DNA of 64,000 nt from Phymatolithon calcareum (GCA_977006965.1 OZ345372.1:62001-126000); one strand, 5' to 3'. Positions 41,756 through 53,530 are shown, numbered from the stretch's first letter. Notes: generated from the letters alone by a model not told the origin. Made by a program: numbers and translations.

Positions 41756-41837
41756 TATTGGATCATATCTCCAATATACAAGTATATAGGACAGCAATAC
41801 TACGGCCACACAGTAAACTCGACAGTGGACACCTATA
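41756..41837 (+). repeat. 5' LTR of copia-1
   Basis: 82 bp, TATTGG...CCTATA. Two differences from the 3' LTR (80 of 82 identical). Confidence 0.93.
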
Positions 41838-41849
41838 GGTTATGGGCCC
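41838..41849 (+). promoter_or_regulatory. Primer-binding site of copia-1 (initiator tRNA half-molecule type)
   Basis: GGTTATGGGCCC directly follows the 5' LTR. It is the complement of the anticodon arm of eukaryotic initiator tRNA-Met (GGGCCCATAACC), the primer site described for Drosophila copia, where a cleaved tRNA half primes. Confidence 0.85.
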
Positions 41850-42080
41850 CCTCGCTACCGCTCACACAACGAAGCCAACTTTCCCACCTCAGTAAAGCAC
41901 TTTGCTTTGCTGACGATCTCATCACTACGGATCAATACAGCAGAAAATATCAACAAGATCGAACACAGGTAAGCAGCGCCAGAAGAGCCCGCACTCATCG
42001 TCGCAATATCACCCGTGCACTGGACGAACCACGTCCTGGTCCACTATCACACATCTCCGACCAACCGCAAAGGGAAGCCA

Positions 42081-43308
42081 TGGCAAACTCGTCATCAACT
42101 GGCACACTGCAAACCCTAAAAATCGGCGAAAACTTCACGATATGGCACGTCGCACTACACAGCTAAGGCCTTGAGAACGATTGGCATAACTACCGCACCG
42201 AAGAAATTTAACCGCCCCCAGATGCATATCATGCAGCGCTGTCACTGCACAAAAAACGGAAAGCTCAAGCCTTTCGCACGATACTCACATATACATCACA
42301 AGAGTTACTATCCGAACTGGAAATCGAAGTTTCCATTGATACTCACCCCGCTACACTATTTCATGCCATCAAATCTCGCTTCAAAGGAAGAACATACCCA
42401 GCAGCTCAGCAAAATCTCATGAAAGAAGTCCTCTCTATCACGATTGACAAATTCAGCACAATTGACGAATACATATCAAGCCATCGCTCCATCAGGAAAC
42501 CCATGATAAACGCCAAAGTCCCAGGCATTAGCGATGAAACCCTGACAGTCCACTACATAATATCAGGCATTGAAAGCACCCACTTACCGGACTACATTGG
42601 CCGAAATCTAAGATTACAGCAATTCAAGACCATAGAATAGTGCCATCAGGGCATAGCAACGCTCTGCAGACCCATCACAAAGAAGCCGATCGCAACATCT
42701 GCAATGAACTCGCAAGGACAGACTCCGAAACGCGGCAGCGGATCAAGTCCCAGAGGGCGCCGAAATTTCGATCGCGGTCAAGGGAATAGACAGAAATTCT
42801 GTCACTACCACAAAGAATACGATTCGTGCTGGCGCAACCCGACCCCAGGAGCTGCCAAAAATGAGACCAAAATAGCACCAAGATCTCATCGTCAGCGCAG
42901 GGCGAATGCCGCTATTCCCGGCGCGTCAGAATTTCCTGAAAACGTACCGACAGACAACAACAGTGCAATAAATACAGACGATTCTGAGTATATATTGGAC
43001 TCCGGCGCATGACCCACCCATCTACGACGGTTACAATCGCAAATGCGAAAACACCGAAAATCAAAACATACTGTAACTGCTGACAACAGCCCCGCCAAGC
43101 TATCACATTACGGCACAGCAAAAATTCCGTCCTTCCCCAAATCCATGACAATCTCTAAAGCGATCGTTGACCCTTCCTTTCAAACAGACCTGGTCTGTGT
43201 GAACCAGGTATGCAAATCGAACAGATCAATAATATTCAACGACGATGCAGCGTACATTGTACCCAAAGTGCCAGCACCGCCCAAGGACTCAATAATCGCC
43301 ATTGCGTA
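42081..43308 (+). pseudogene. copia-1 gag and protease region
   Basis: A Gag-like frame starts at ATG 42081 (MANSSSTGTLQTLKIGENF) with two TAA codons at about 42164 and 42209. It continues through FHAIKSRFKGRTYPAAQQNLM and VHYIISGIESTHLPDYIGR. A partial zinc-knuckle-like FCHYHKEYDSCWRNP lies near 42820. The protease motif DSGA is at 43001-43012, followed at once by TGA where the family continues towards a histidine (PTHL). Not functional. Confidence 0.75.
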
Positions 43309-43513
43309 AGACAAGAACGGGCTATATAAACTGCAAACAATACCGTCAGAACAAAAGAATCAAGCAAAAACAGCACGCACCGACGGATTCAGAGAATGGA
43401 AACGAAGTCCAAGCAACAAAAGAACGAAGACTATTGCTCATGCACAGCCTCAAAAGGCGCAGCAGAATCAGTCCAACCCCGCACAGCGCTCGACAAAGAA
43501 ACCCACGACACTC

Positions 43514-46500
43514 ATGCTTCCCCCAAACCCCAGCGATATCGCAGCCACGATAGACTGCACCATTAACGATCGCCTGCCGAATAGCAACAACTCCAATCGA
43601 AAAGCATCAACATCAGCAGAAGACTGGCATCTCATTATGAACCACACAAACTACATCAAACTTTCGAAAATGGCGAACAGAAATCTGGTCCATGGCATGC
43701 CTCCCTCACTGAACCGACCATCAACAGCCGTATTATTCTTTGGATGCGCTGTAGTACATCAATCGAACGCACCTTTCAAAGGAAAAATGCCGAGATACAC
43801 CATATGGGACCTCGTAACAGCAGATATTGGAGAACCTTCCCAGCAAAGTGTTGGATTTATATATCCTTGGTTCACTTCTTCACACGTGGCCTAGTCGTTT
43901 TGATCAAATATTATGACAACAGGTTATGGGCCCAGCTAATGCTGAGGTCGCGGGTTCAATTCCCGAAGTTGACTTTCTATAAAAATATAATACACACGTC
44001 TGGCGGATCATGACATATGGATCCGATGCTGAGAGCATGCATGTTGATGACCTCCAAAGTATCTAAGGACTTCGAAGTGAGGGGGCGTGTTGGATATATA
44101 TATCCTTGGTTCACTTCTTCAGTCAACAATCCACACCGGACACGTGGCCTAGTCGTTTTGATCAGATATTATGACAACACAAAGTTTCCAAGGATTTCTG
44201 TACTTCGCCACATACACAGAGCCATACACAAGGCGCAAACTGATATTTCTGTGCAAAAAGAAATCTGACGTTCGAGAGCACACAAAGACAGCTCTCAACC
44301 GAAGCACAACTCAGCTTGGAGCCCCTATCAAGCGATTCAAGCCTGATGGCGCAAAGGAATTTTTAGCTTCCGACAGCCGAGAGTACTGCAACTCAAAACG
44401 GATCCTTGTAGATCCATCAACTCGATATACCCCACAAGAGAATTCAGTATCAGAGCATTTCAACCGCACTCTGATGGAAAGAGCTCGCTCCTCGCTATTC
44501 ACAGCAAAAATGCCATTCCAATTACTTGGATTTTGCGATATTGGACACTGTCACAAAATACAACAATACATATCATGATGGCATATGCCCGGTACCTGAA
44601 GCGCTTTGGAACCCGTCCAGAAAACCGAACATTTCTACTTTTCAACCATTTGGCGCATTTAGATATACAACATCCATTGATTCAGTGCCTCGACAACTGT
44701 AGAAAAATCAACCCCTAGCAGTTCTGACGCGTTACCTATACCGGCCAGATCCATTGCACTACCTCGTACTCGACACAAAAAGCCACAAACTTTTCAAATG
44801 TAGATCAGCGAACTTCACGGCCTACACAACTAACCTTGACCCAACCAGACTGCTGACACGCCCCCCGATATTGACGAACAAGGCCAGTGCGAAAGGAAAA
44901 AGAAATAAACTGAAAATTCCGAACATTCCGGCGGCCACTATCAACATTAATCGTCCAAAACCGCGCCCTCCATCATCGCTTCGCGAAACCCACTCATATC
45001 CCGATGCCCACCCCTGGGAGCTAGCATATAATGAGCAAATCGCGTCTCATGAAGCCCTTGGAACTTTCAAACGAGTTTTTCGCAGAACCATACCCGAAAA
45101 TGCTGCCATCTACCCACCAGCAATATCCTTCCTTTACAAATGCGACACAGAAGGAAACATAACAGGCAGAAAAGTCAGAATATCCTATAGAGGAGACAAA
45201 ACCAAGCCATATGAGCACTATGACCCACATAATCTAGCCACATACGCTCCATGCAAGACGCAATGAGGCTAGTTGTCGCCATAGGAACTCACCTGGACAT
45301 GGATATGCATCACGTCGACATCTCATCAGCATACGCGCACGAGGACATTGACAGCCCCCACCCTTGTACATGCGCAAACCTCTTCCATTCTACGGCGGCC
45401 GCGCAACTCGATCTATTGTAGGCCAGTTAATTAAGAACATATATGGCCTTCGACAAGCATCACGGACATACTCGGACGGCTTGAGAAAACACCTGCAATC
45501 CCTTGGATACAAAACAAACGGCATTGAAACTCAAGTCTACGTTCTTCAGCGCGGAAATGAGGTCATTCTGATGCCCACAGTCACCGACCACTTCCTGATA
45601 GCGTCATCATCGTCATCTCTACTTGAAGAATGCAAACATCATCTGAGAGCCAAATACACAATCCGCGACCTTGGGGCAGTCGAGAACTTCATAGGATGGA
45701 GAATAACCCGAAATCGCAAACATCGGACAACAACCATCAGTCAGCCTACTTTATCCATGCAAATTCTTGAACACTTCTACATGACTGAATGTCATCCAGC
45801 CTCTACACCATACCTCTCTGGCGTCATACTTGAACCCATACACGCTGACGAGACCCCACTGGATACCAACCAGTTTCCATACGCCTCCTGTGTCGGTGCT
45901 CTGAGGTATCTCGCAGAATCAACAAGACCTGATCTTGCTCAGATAGTTCGATCTCTTGCACGAAGCCTCAACAGGCTAGCACGCAGACATTGAAATGCGG
46001 CAAAACGCGTTCTCAAATACCTAAAGGGAACCATTCATTTAGGAATCACATACAAACATGGAACTGGTGAGTTATCTGCTGAATCTGCCGCTGACTACGC
46101 CAACTGCAAATCAACACGAAAATCAGTTCATGGCCACATTGTATTCTTTAACGGAGCTCCGATTTCATGGGCATCTCGTACAATCAAAACAGTCTGTACA
46201 AGCACATGCGAAGCAGAATATATAGCCGCAGGGCAAGCGGCAAAGCAAGTTCGATACATACATACATACATTGCTACGGTCCTTCTTCTCACCATAAACG
46301 AAACCGCCCGAGTTGAAATCCAAACTTTTCAAGGACGCCATCCCTCTAGGGATAGATAACACTGCTGCAATACGCATCGCGACCGCCACAGCGCCGTCCA
46401 AGCTCTCAAAATACATTGATGTGCAGCACCACTTCATTCAAGAACTGGTACGCAACGGAACGATCCGCCCCTTCCATCACCCATCGAAAACACTGACTGC

Positions 46501-46582
46501 CGACCTCCTCACCAAGCAGCTTCCCGAAACGCGTTTTACTCAGCTCTGCAACCAGCTATGTATGAGTGTTGGCCTGTCATAA
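43514..46582 (+). pseudogene. copia-1 pol: integrase, reverse transcriptase, RNase H
   Basis: In order: a GAG-pre-integrase segment (EDWHLIMNHTNYIKLSKMANRNL); integrase with TADIGEP (D), FKPDGAKEF (D) and TPQENSVSE (E), split by the TRIM; RT with ISFLYKCDTEGNITGRKVR and VDISSAYAHEDID, then IYGLRQASRTYSDGL. The RT active-site box reads TVTDHFLIAS instead of a YVDD form. VGALRYLAESTRPDLA and an RNase H with SADYANCKSTRKS and TSTCEAEYIAAG follow. Several frameshifts and stops (for example TGA at about 45991). Confidence 0.88.
43849..44179 (+). mobile_element. TRIM (miniature LTR element) inside copia-1 integrase
   Basis: 331 bp flanked by CAAAG (43844-43848 and 44180-44184). The LTRs are 43849-43921 (73 bp) and 44088-44179 (92 bp), both TGTTGGAT...GACAACA; the left one lacks about 19 bp after CTTCTTCA. 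The internal part is 166 bp with primer site GGTTATGGGCCCAGC (43922-43936) and polypurine tract GAAGTGAGGGGGCG (44074-44087). It has no ORF. Inside, AGGTCGCGGGTTCAATTCCCG (43944-43964) looks like the T-arm of a tRNA. Removing the element and one CAAAG joins PSQQS to FQGFLYFATYTE in frame. Confidence 0.95.
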
Positions 46583-46661
46583 TCAGCGACGGCTATTGGA
46601 TCATAGTCTTTGACAATCAAAGACTCAACCAACGATTTCACTGATGATGCCGAGCCGCACC

Positions 46662-46743
46662 TATTGGACCATATCTCCAATATACAAGTACATAGGACAG
46701 CAATACTACGGCCACACAGTAAACTCGACAGTGGACACCTATA
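46662..46743 (+). repeat. 3' LTR of copia-1
   Basis: 82 bp, 80 identical to the 5' LTR. It is followed by the CTACT target duplicate. Confidence 0.93.
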
Positions 46744-46749
46744 CTACTC

Positions 46750-47529
46750 ACCCATAGCAAAATATACTATCATACTTACCCTTGCCGTACCTACTACTCA
46801 TCCGTTTCTCAAAGCGCTCTATTGTCTAGTTCACTAACCACCTCAATTGAGGGGTGATTTAAAAGCTCGAAAAAATCTATAAGTCGAATGCGAAACAGCT
46901 CGCTCACGCCAGAGTCGTACAGTCGGGCTTGTCTTCTGAGCGAGGAGTAGCGAAACTACTACCTGAAAATCACATCGTGCTGAGCTAGGAACAAAAATGC
47001 GCTGTCTACTCTTAAGAATCAGACCTGATGTGCCGCAAGAAGAAGACTCTCGTCTACGGGTCGGTGCAGCCAAACATGCCAAGGAAACGAAGGCGCTTAC
47101 TCGAGAAGAATGTTGTAGACTATAGCCAGCAATTTCCAAGTCAATAAATGTGATTGGTACGGCTCAGGATGTAATTGAAGAGAAGATCGGTGGTCTCGCA
47201 AGCGCGTCACTGTGCGTAAAATGGGTCCTAATTCCGCACCCAGTGAAGAAGATTAAAATAACGACAGTCAAGATTGTTAGCCTCAATTCATAAAAACCTG
47301 TTGATGGTGCTTCGGCCCGCTCGGCACCTTGGGCCGAGCCCACACTGGAAAAGTTTAGAATAGCCAGGTCCTTCTTACAGTACTTGTCTTCTCCAACCTT
47401 CATCAGAAAACGACAATTTTCCTGCTCCATTCGCAACTAAAAGCTAACCAGTAGTCCAACCAAACTGCAACGCAGTCCTCAGAAGCACTAGGCGTCTTTT
47501 GGGGGCTCTGTTCGCTACGCCCTCTAAGA
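46750..47529. other. Unannotated region with a tRNA-like relic
   Basis: No gene. At about 47187-47236 the plus strand reads GGTGGTCTCGCAAGCGCG and then TGGGTCCTAATTCCGCACC, resembling degenerate A- and B-box regions of a tRNA; no cloverleaf forms. Confidence 0.3.
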
Positions 47530-48230
47530 TTTTTAGTATGATTTCAAACAGCACTTCATTGTTCACGAACTTGAGTACTTCGACCCGTTCTGTCCACTAC
47601 AGCGTAGGAGTAGATGCTCCACGGTCTCCTTGTTTCCCCCAGAGCAGGTCTTGCATATAGAGTCATAGTCAACGGGAGCATCTTGAAAAACTGTTACCAG
47701 CGAGCAACATAGTGCGGCAAGTTGATTGAGAGTAGTTTCAGCGCGCTTGTGTCTTATATTGCGCTCTGGGGGTAAAAACTGCATACTCCTAAGCTTTGTC
47801 GACTGGTGCCGATTGACAATCGACCGCGCACATTCTATGGTTAAGGGTATATTTTGATGCGTCACCAGAGTTGACTCCGTAATGCCTTTTCGAGAAAGGT
47901 CGTCCGTTTTTTCGTTCCCAGGGAGCTCACAGTAGCTTATGATCCAAATTGCTTCGAAATCATGTCACGAATCAGCCTTGCCTTAGTATCCGACAGCTTG
48001 CCATCTCCCCATACGTCCATCGTTGCCCGATTAGCGCATCGAGGACGCGTCTTCTGTCTGCAAACCAGCGAATGTGGTGTACGCATGGGATTCGCAAGTG
48101 TTCTATCTCCTCAAAAGTTCAGACAGCCGAGAATATTTCGGCGTCGAACGACGAACCCACTGCTTCAATGGTCGTTTCGTGAGAACACATTCGTTCCGGC
48201 AACTTTTCTGGTTGATAACTCGTTTTTAAT
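47530..48230 (-). mobile_element. LINE L-R copy 3, decayed
   Basis: The minus strand encodes IPLTIECARSIVNRHQS, RSMQFLPPERNIRHKRAE and CKTCSGGNKETVEHLLLRC, matching the L-R C-terminus. Upstream the RNase H segment reads ISYCELPGNEKTDDLSRKG, where the conserved PSHCG histidine is replaced by tyrosine. A further degraded part (SFDAEIF, HIRWFAD) lies at about 48160-48030 with frame breaks. Confidence 0.82.
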
Positions 48231-49080
48231 TTCTGAAGGTCATCCAGAGTGTCAGCAGCGCGTGATGCAGCAAAGATAACATGAAGTGCTGATCCAGCAA
48301 TTCATCTATACTGTATTTAACTCCAGTACTACTTGTCAACATTCATTCAATTTATATCGTACATGAACATTAGAGAGCGGTGTTCGAACGCGCTTCATTC
48401 CCACCGAGAAGAAAAGGTAAGGCTTCTTGCACTTACGGCCCGGCTTAGCGACAAGTTCAAATGTTCCTGTACTAGCTGGTCACCAGTAACTGCAACAAGC
48501 GTGATGCTCCCTTGTCTTGCTTGGCACAAGTAGCTCAGTCTTAAACTGGCGCTCCCTTGAGGGGCCTCCAACTTAGCTGTGTCCGACTGACTTGGTGATC
48601 CTGACACCCCCGACGCTCCGCAGCGGGCTGACGTTCACGCGGAAGGTGCAAGCTGTGCGCTGGCTAGAATGAGTGTCAGACGCTACTTGTAGCGCCTCTC
48701 TACGAGGTGTGCCTTCCCGATTAACGCGTTGTGGGAGATCACGACGTTAAAAACATCGTCGAAGCTTGATCCAATGTAGTTGCCCAACTGTAGCACGAGC
48801 TTCTTCTTGTTCATGGTTTCAGAGTGATTAGTGCGGGAGCGTGTTGCGTTGAGCTTTTCAGACGAATTCGAGGAGGATGTGCACAAAAGTTGGATCAAGG
48901 GGAAGTAGCAGCCACTTCCCTTTTTTCCCTCTAAAAAACGTAACTGTCTCCGCTCCACGTAACGGATGAGTAGCAGTTGTGGCTTGGTTGGATGTATAAC
49001 GTACTTTCACCACTTTTGGAGGGCATTTAGCGAATTTCGTCAAGAAAAAAGGTTAGCCGTCTACTGTTGAGGGATAGAAC
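48231..49080. other. Unannotated region
   Basis: Short minus frames at 48683-49043 overlap and have no family motif apart from the TKFAKCPPKVVKVR segment shared with 41681-41730. Confidence 0.4.
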
Positions 49081-49083
49081 AAA

Positions 49084-50160
49084 CTAGGATAGACAGAAAA
49101 AGGGCTCAAATTTACAACATGGCCTCGTCAACAAGCAGTAGCCCTGGTTTCCCAATAATGCTCCGCGCAAGCGCAATGGCTTGCTTCTGCCAATTGTGTA
49201 ATATTTCTTCGACAAACTCACGGTGATGCCATATGCAATCGTCTGCTTCGCAGCATCCATAGATATGCCCTCCGTTACCGGTGCTCGATCCACGAGGGAA
49301 AGTCCATAGCTAACATGTTCTCGCGCACCGTCCGGTTGAAAAGGTCTGCTTTCTATGACAAACCGCAAGTTTTGGACGTTCATTAATCTCAACTCAATCC
49401 CATCCAGCATGACATTTTCACTGCGTACTTCGAAAAACCGCTCGAGGAGACTGGCGATTGTCTATTTGTGAGCGTGCCCCCGGTCTCACTGATACGGACA
49501 GCTCATGAAGAACGAGTACATCTGTATGATTCGGATATTCGATCTTGATGGATAACGATATGTGGCAGCAATATGCGCCCGTCCAATGTCGGGTCGATGG
49601 CAGCACCAAGGTCACGTACCAATACTGATATCTTCCCGAGGGTTGCAGCGCTCAGAACCAAGCCTGTCACAAACATCATCTTGCCTGCAAAGAAGCATCG
49701 TCCACGCTGAATGAAAACGCTTCCAGTTCACAATGAAATCGCCGAAATGGAAAAGCTAGCAATCTCTAATACACAAAACGCAATGCTCCACAGAAGCCAA
49801 CTTCAAGCGATTTCTCCAACTCGTAGGCAAAACGTTTAGGAAAAAGACGTCTGTACGACAAGAGCTGACACGGTTGTGATTTTTTCAAGCGCCTCTGACT
49901 AAATGCCGCCTGATTTCGCAAACGCTTTCTCCAGGTCCTTGTCAAAGCCGGTCATCATTTTCATTTGTACAACCTATGCAGTAAGGACCGAAAGCACGGA
50001 CAACGCAATACGCCAGCACCCGTAAAACGCAATACCAACGCCAGTCTCAATGGTCCTAATCGCGACTGCTCTCGCGCCCAGCGTCTGTAATCTCAAGAAA
50101 GAGACGTCGAGGAGGAAAATCATTTCGCTCCAAGTGCCAAGCTGGAGGTTTCCACCCTAG
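49084..50160 (-). pseudogene. ABC-B type transporter pseudogene (membrane domain end plus ATPase domain)
   Basis: Minus-strand pieces in several frames follow the order of an ABC-B exporter. Membrane domain: LQTLGARAVAIRTIETGVGI, CWRIALSVLSVLTA, DLEKAFAKSGGI then SEALEKITTVSAL, and KRFAYELEKSLEVG. Linker: LSIKIEYPNHTDVLVLHELSVSVRPG. ATPase domain: TIASLLERFFE, VMLDGIELRLMNVQNLR, DGAREHVSYG, AAKQTIAYGITVSLSKKY and WQKQAIALARSIIGKPGLLLVDEAM. The Walker A loop between VRPG and TIAS is deleted, the signature LSGGQ is lost, and stops and frameshifts are frequent. It is the only cellular gene relic recognised here. It could have been a half- or full-size transporter. Confidence 0.87.
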
Positions 50161-51500
50161 ACGCGCGCACATGCATGCAAGGGATTTTTGCGATGTCCCG
50201 GGCCGATCATTTCAGTGACGAAGCGCCACGGGCAGCGCGGCGATCCACATGGAGGGTTACTGACATGCCCAGTCTTGTCTATGGCGAGCGCTTTGATGCG
50301 CGGGAAGGTTGTGAGGCCCTAGGCCGTTTCTGCGCCGAAGGGTTATGGGCGAGCGAGTTTACCGACGTCCCGAGTGTGCCGTCCAGCGTGGCAATGCTCG
50401 CAGAGGGCTACTGACATTCCCAGTCTTATCTACACCGAGCGAGCGCGTTGGACAAGTTTAGTGGCATCCACCCCAGGTCGGCGTTGCCGCGCGGGGAAGT
50501 TTGTGACGTGACAGATTGTTTCTGCGGCGAAGCGGCAGAAGGAAGCGTACGGGAAGAATGTTGTAACAGAGCGCTTCATAGACTTCGACAAGTGAAATAC
50601 AGTACCTGTTCATTCCACAACTGACCGCGGCTAAGCAAGTGCTGCCTCTCACCCGCCAACGGCTTCGCGCGGATGCTGAAGTCGAGCAGTACAATTCCGT
50701 CGCCCAGAGGCTGTGCGCGCGGAACGTCGCGACAGAGGACACCAGCTAGCTGTCCGTATTGCCACGCGCAGCTCCGCGCGGGCGAAACGAACCGGCAGCG
50801 CGCGGCAAGGGGGCTTGCAATCTGAACAGTACACTTGACACCGACGACTGTGCCTTCGCAGACAGCTGTGTGTAGAACTCACCGCGTGCAGCATCACGGA
50901 AGAACAGCGCGGATTTTGCGGGTCATGAAACTCGCACCCGGGGAAGGACCACACTTCAGGAACATGCTCGCAAAAGCCTTCCAAATTTGCAAGATCAGAT
51001 TTGCAGAATAGATAAACGCTGAGGTGAGGGATCAAGGAGGCAGGCAAGAACCAAGGAAAGTCTCTCCTCAAATAATCAATAATCAAAAATCAAGAACCAA
51101 AAAGAAAGTATCCAAAAAGCAAGAACCAAAGAAAGTATTAACAAGCAAGTATCAAAAAGAAAGTATCAAAAATCGACGTTAAAGTAGAAAAGCTAGAAAA
51201 GGGCCGACTTGCCTTCAACTGGGACACATGGTACCTTCTCAATAAAAACCACTTAATTACGAATGACCCGAAATTATTACCCTCAGCTGGACACCCAAAC
51301 ATGATATTTCCCAAGATCAAAGTAATCAGATTGTCGTCCACAGCTGTGACCACTGTCGAAACTCTGAGAAAAGGGGGGTGCAGGTGTCGATTGGATGGAG
51401 AGCTAGAAATGCAAAAACCTTGCAGCCTCAGCGCTTTTGTCCATGATAAAAGTAGTGAATACATTTGCTAGCCGATATTTTGCCGGATCCTCGTCACAAG
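50161..51500. other. Unannotated region with diverged tandem phrases
   Basis: CTGACATGCCCAGTCTTGTCTA at 50261 and CTGACATTCCCAGTCTTATCTA at 50412, with similar following phrases, suggest an old duplication of about 150 bp. An A-rich stretch at 51085-51180 repeats AAGAAAGTATC and AAGCAAGAACC. No gene recognised. Confidence 0.4.
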
Positions 51501-51504
51501 CTAA

Positions 51505-53530
51505 ACCTTTCTTTCTTTCTTTATTGCAGATGACGTCAATTTTTAAGTTAACGCCTAAACTTGCTCTCGAGCAAGTTCTCTTCGTTCAAATATTGGATTA
51601 TCGCTACGGGTTTCTCTCTGCACAGATCTTCTACCGTTTTGCTCCGAACTCTGCCGATGAATTTCCGTCGACTAACAGCCCGACCCGAACAACATAGGAT
51701 CATATGTTCCACAGTTTCCTTCACACCATACGGGCATTTCTTGCACATTGGGTCGTGAGGAAGTGGCTCATTCTCGCTGTGTCCATGGTGAAAGCTGGCG
51801 ACGATTGGACAGCAATTAGTTATGAGCTGGTGGAGTATTACCTCAGCCCGTCTATGTGAGATGTGTAGGTCTTCCGGAAGTGTCGGGATGGTAACTGGTT
51901 TGCTTCTACAAGGCGGTTTGATAATGGATCGTGCCGCTTCCATGGTGAGAGGTACCGCTTGATGTGATAGCAGGCTTGATTCCGAGATTCCCCGGCGCGC
52001 GAGCTCATCAGCAGCCTCATTTTTCGGGACTCCGCAGTGACTCGGTATCCAAATGCCTTCTATGTGAATCTCCTGTGCCATGATTTGTTCCATAAGATTC
52101 CATAGTTTACGAACTATCTCTCCAAACATCCGCGGTTGGCCGTTGAGTGCGTCTATGCAGCTCTTGCTGTCGGTGAACCATCGGATTGTGCTGCCGCGCG
52201 ATATCGGTAGACTGGATGCTGCCTGAAAGGCGTGTACGGCCGCAAAAGCCTCGGCGTCGAATGAGGAGCCAATGGCCCCAGCGGACAGCCCTTCTTCCAG
52301 TATCGCTTCTTCTCCGCACAGCACCAAAACGCCCGCACCACCGACCTGCGGTGGGATTGTACGGAACATGTCGAGTGCGTCATCATCTTCATCGCATAGG
52401 ATAACGCGCTGCTTCGAGACCGTCGGGGTCGTTTCGTAGGCATGCTCGTCCCCGTCGTCGTAGACCAAGAGGACATCCGGCGGCTTGCCGTGTCGAGCTT
52501 CAAACCGTTTCGCTGCGTCGTGGTTCTGATGTTCGGTAGAGTTGAATTTCTTCAAGGTCGCGGTGTACCAACCTTCGTCCCATTTACGGAGACGCGTTCT
52601 CCGTGATTCAGATCACAGACGTGAGCTTGCGGTATTTCTCCCACACTTCCATCTGTCCATATTTCGATATCCGCTGTTCTCACTGCATTACGCTCCAAAA
52701 TAAAGGCTTCTGTAGCGGCGCTCTTCTCCTCCGGTTCATCCTTCGCGGAAATAGGCGTTATGAAGGTCGTAAACCTGTTGCTTGAGCGATCCTTCCCGAT
52801 TGGCGAGTGGAATCTCCTGCGTGGTAGAGCGAGGATCCCTTTCTCGGCCAGATAATAGGCGCTTGATTCCCGCCATGACCCTACGTTGCGTCTTAGTTTG
52901 AGCTCGCGTGAGTGGGTTGCACGAGCCACTGGAGTCCCCGGTTCGAGTCGAAGTGCTTTCTCCATAACAAGAGTAGCATCCATCTCTCCGATGTCCCGCA
53001 GGCGACGCATCCCTGTCAGTGCCCGAAGCTTGGCAACTGCCGTAGCTTTAAGGCAGCCGCTGGCCGCTCGCGCTGCGTCGTTTCGTGCGATTTCGACTTG
53101 TTTGATGTGTGAGTCGAAGCCATGTACTGCGTAGGATGATGCACCGTATAATACAACTGGCTCGCAGTAGCTCTTTCGGAACGCCTCCATCGTCGGTGTC
53201 TCGGCGCCCCAAGATGTCCCTCCCAGCGCTCGGATGAATCGCGTCTTGGACCGGAGTTTCAGACTCACTTCCTTGCAGTGCAATTTGAAGCTCAGTCGTT
53301 GGTCCACGTTAACTCCGAGGAACTTATATGCCGGAACTGCTTTGATTCTCTCTCCGTCGATCTTGACGTTGCCGTCAATGATTCCCAGTGGTGACCTTCC
53401 ACCTGCAGCAAATCCCAATACCTTGCATTTCTGCGCATTGATCTTGATCCGCAAATAGCCGCATAGATGGGAGAAAACCTTTACTTGGACAAACTTACTC
53501 GGACTAAAAGGAGATGCTTGAAGTGTGTCT
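51505..53530 (-). mobile_element. LINE L-R copy 2, 5'-truncated, one main frameshift
   Basis: The minus strand begins with ASPFSPSKFVQVKVFSHLC and GYLRIKINAQKCKVLGF (the RT region after the FADD box), then YKFLGVNVDQRLSFKLHCKE and EPVVLYGASSYAVHG. TADIEIWTDGSV starts the RNase H. Near 52590 one base is missing, and the frame shifts before WYTATLKKFNSTEH; the rest is open to 51548. It has SFDAEAFAAV, WFTDSKSC, WIPSHCGVPKNEAADELARRG and the CKKC...C tail. The 3' end is CTGCAATAAAG plus (AAAG)n. No target duplication found. Confidence 0.88.

Larger units (their letters stand above)
41756..46743 (+). mobile_element. Ty1/copia retrotransposon with 82-bp LTRs (copia-1)
   Basis: Identical 5-bp flanks CTACT (41751-41755 and 46744-46748) bracket two 82-bp direct repeats (41756-41837 and 46662-46743) that differ at two positions. 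The ends are TATTGG and CCTATA rather than TG and CA. The primer-binding site GGTTATGGGCCC follows the left LTR. Domain order gag, protease, integrase, RT, RNase H identifies Ty1/copia. It carries many stops and a TRIM insertion at 43849-44179. A TATTGGATCATA also occurs at 46594, so the original 3' LTR could have been about 150 bp with the 5' copy shortened. Confidence 0.93.

Noticed and set aside
47187-47240. A tRNA gene on the plus strand
   Set aside because: A- and B-box-like phrases are present but degenerate, and no cloverleaf folds.
47164-47436. A 90-codon minus ORF containing GCGIRTHFTHSDALARPP
   Set aside because: That peptide pattern is typical of antisense translation through tRNA-like sequence, not of a protein family.
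49084-49410. An intact 108-aa gene on the minus strand
   Set aside because: It is one frame of the ATPase domain of the ABC transporter relic; neighbouring frames carry the rest.
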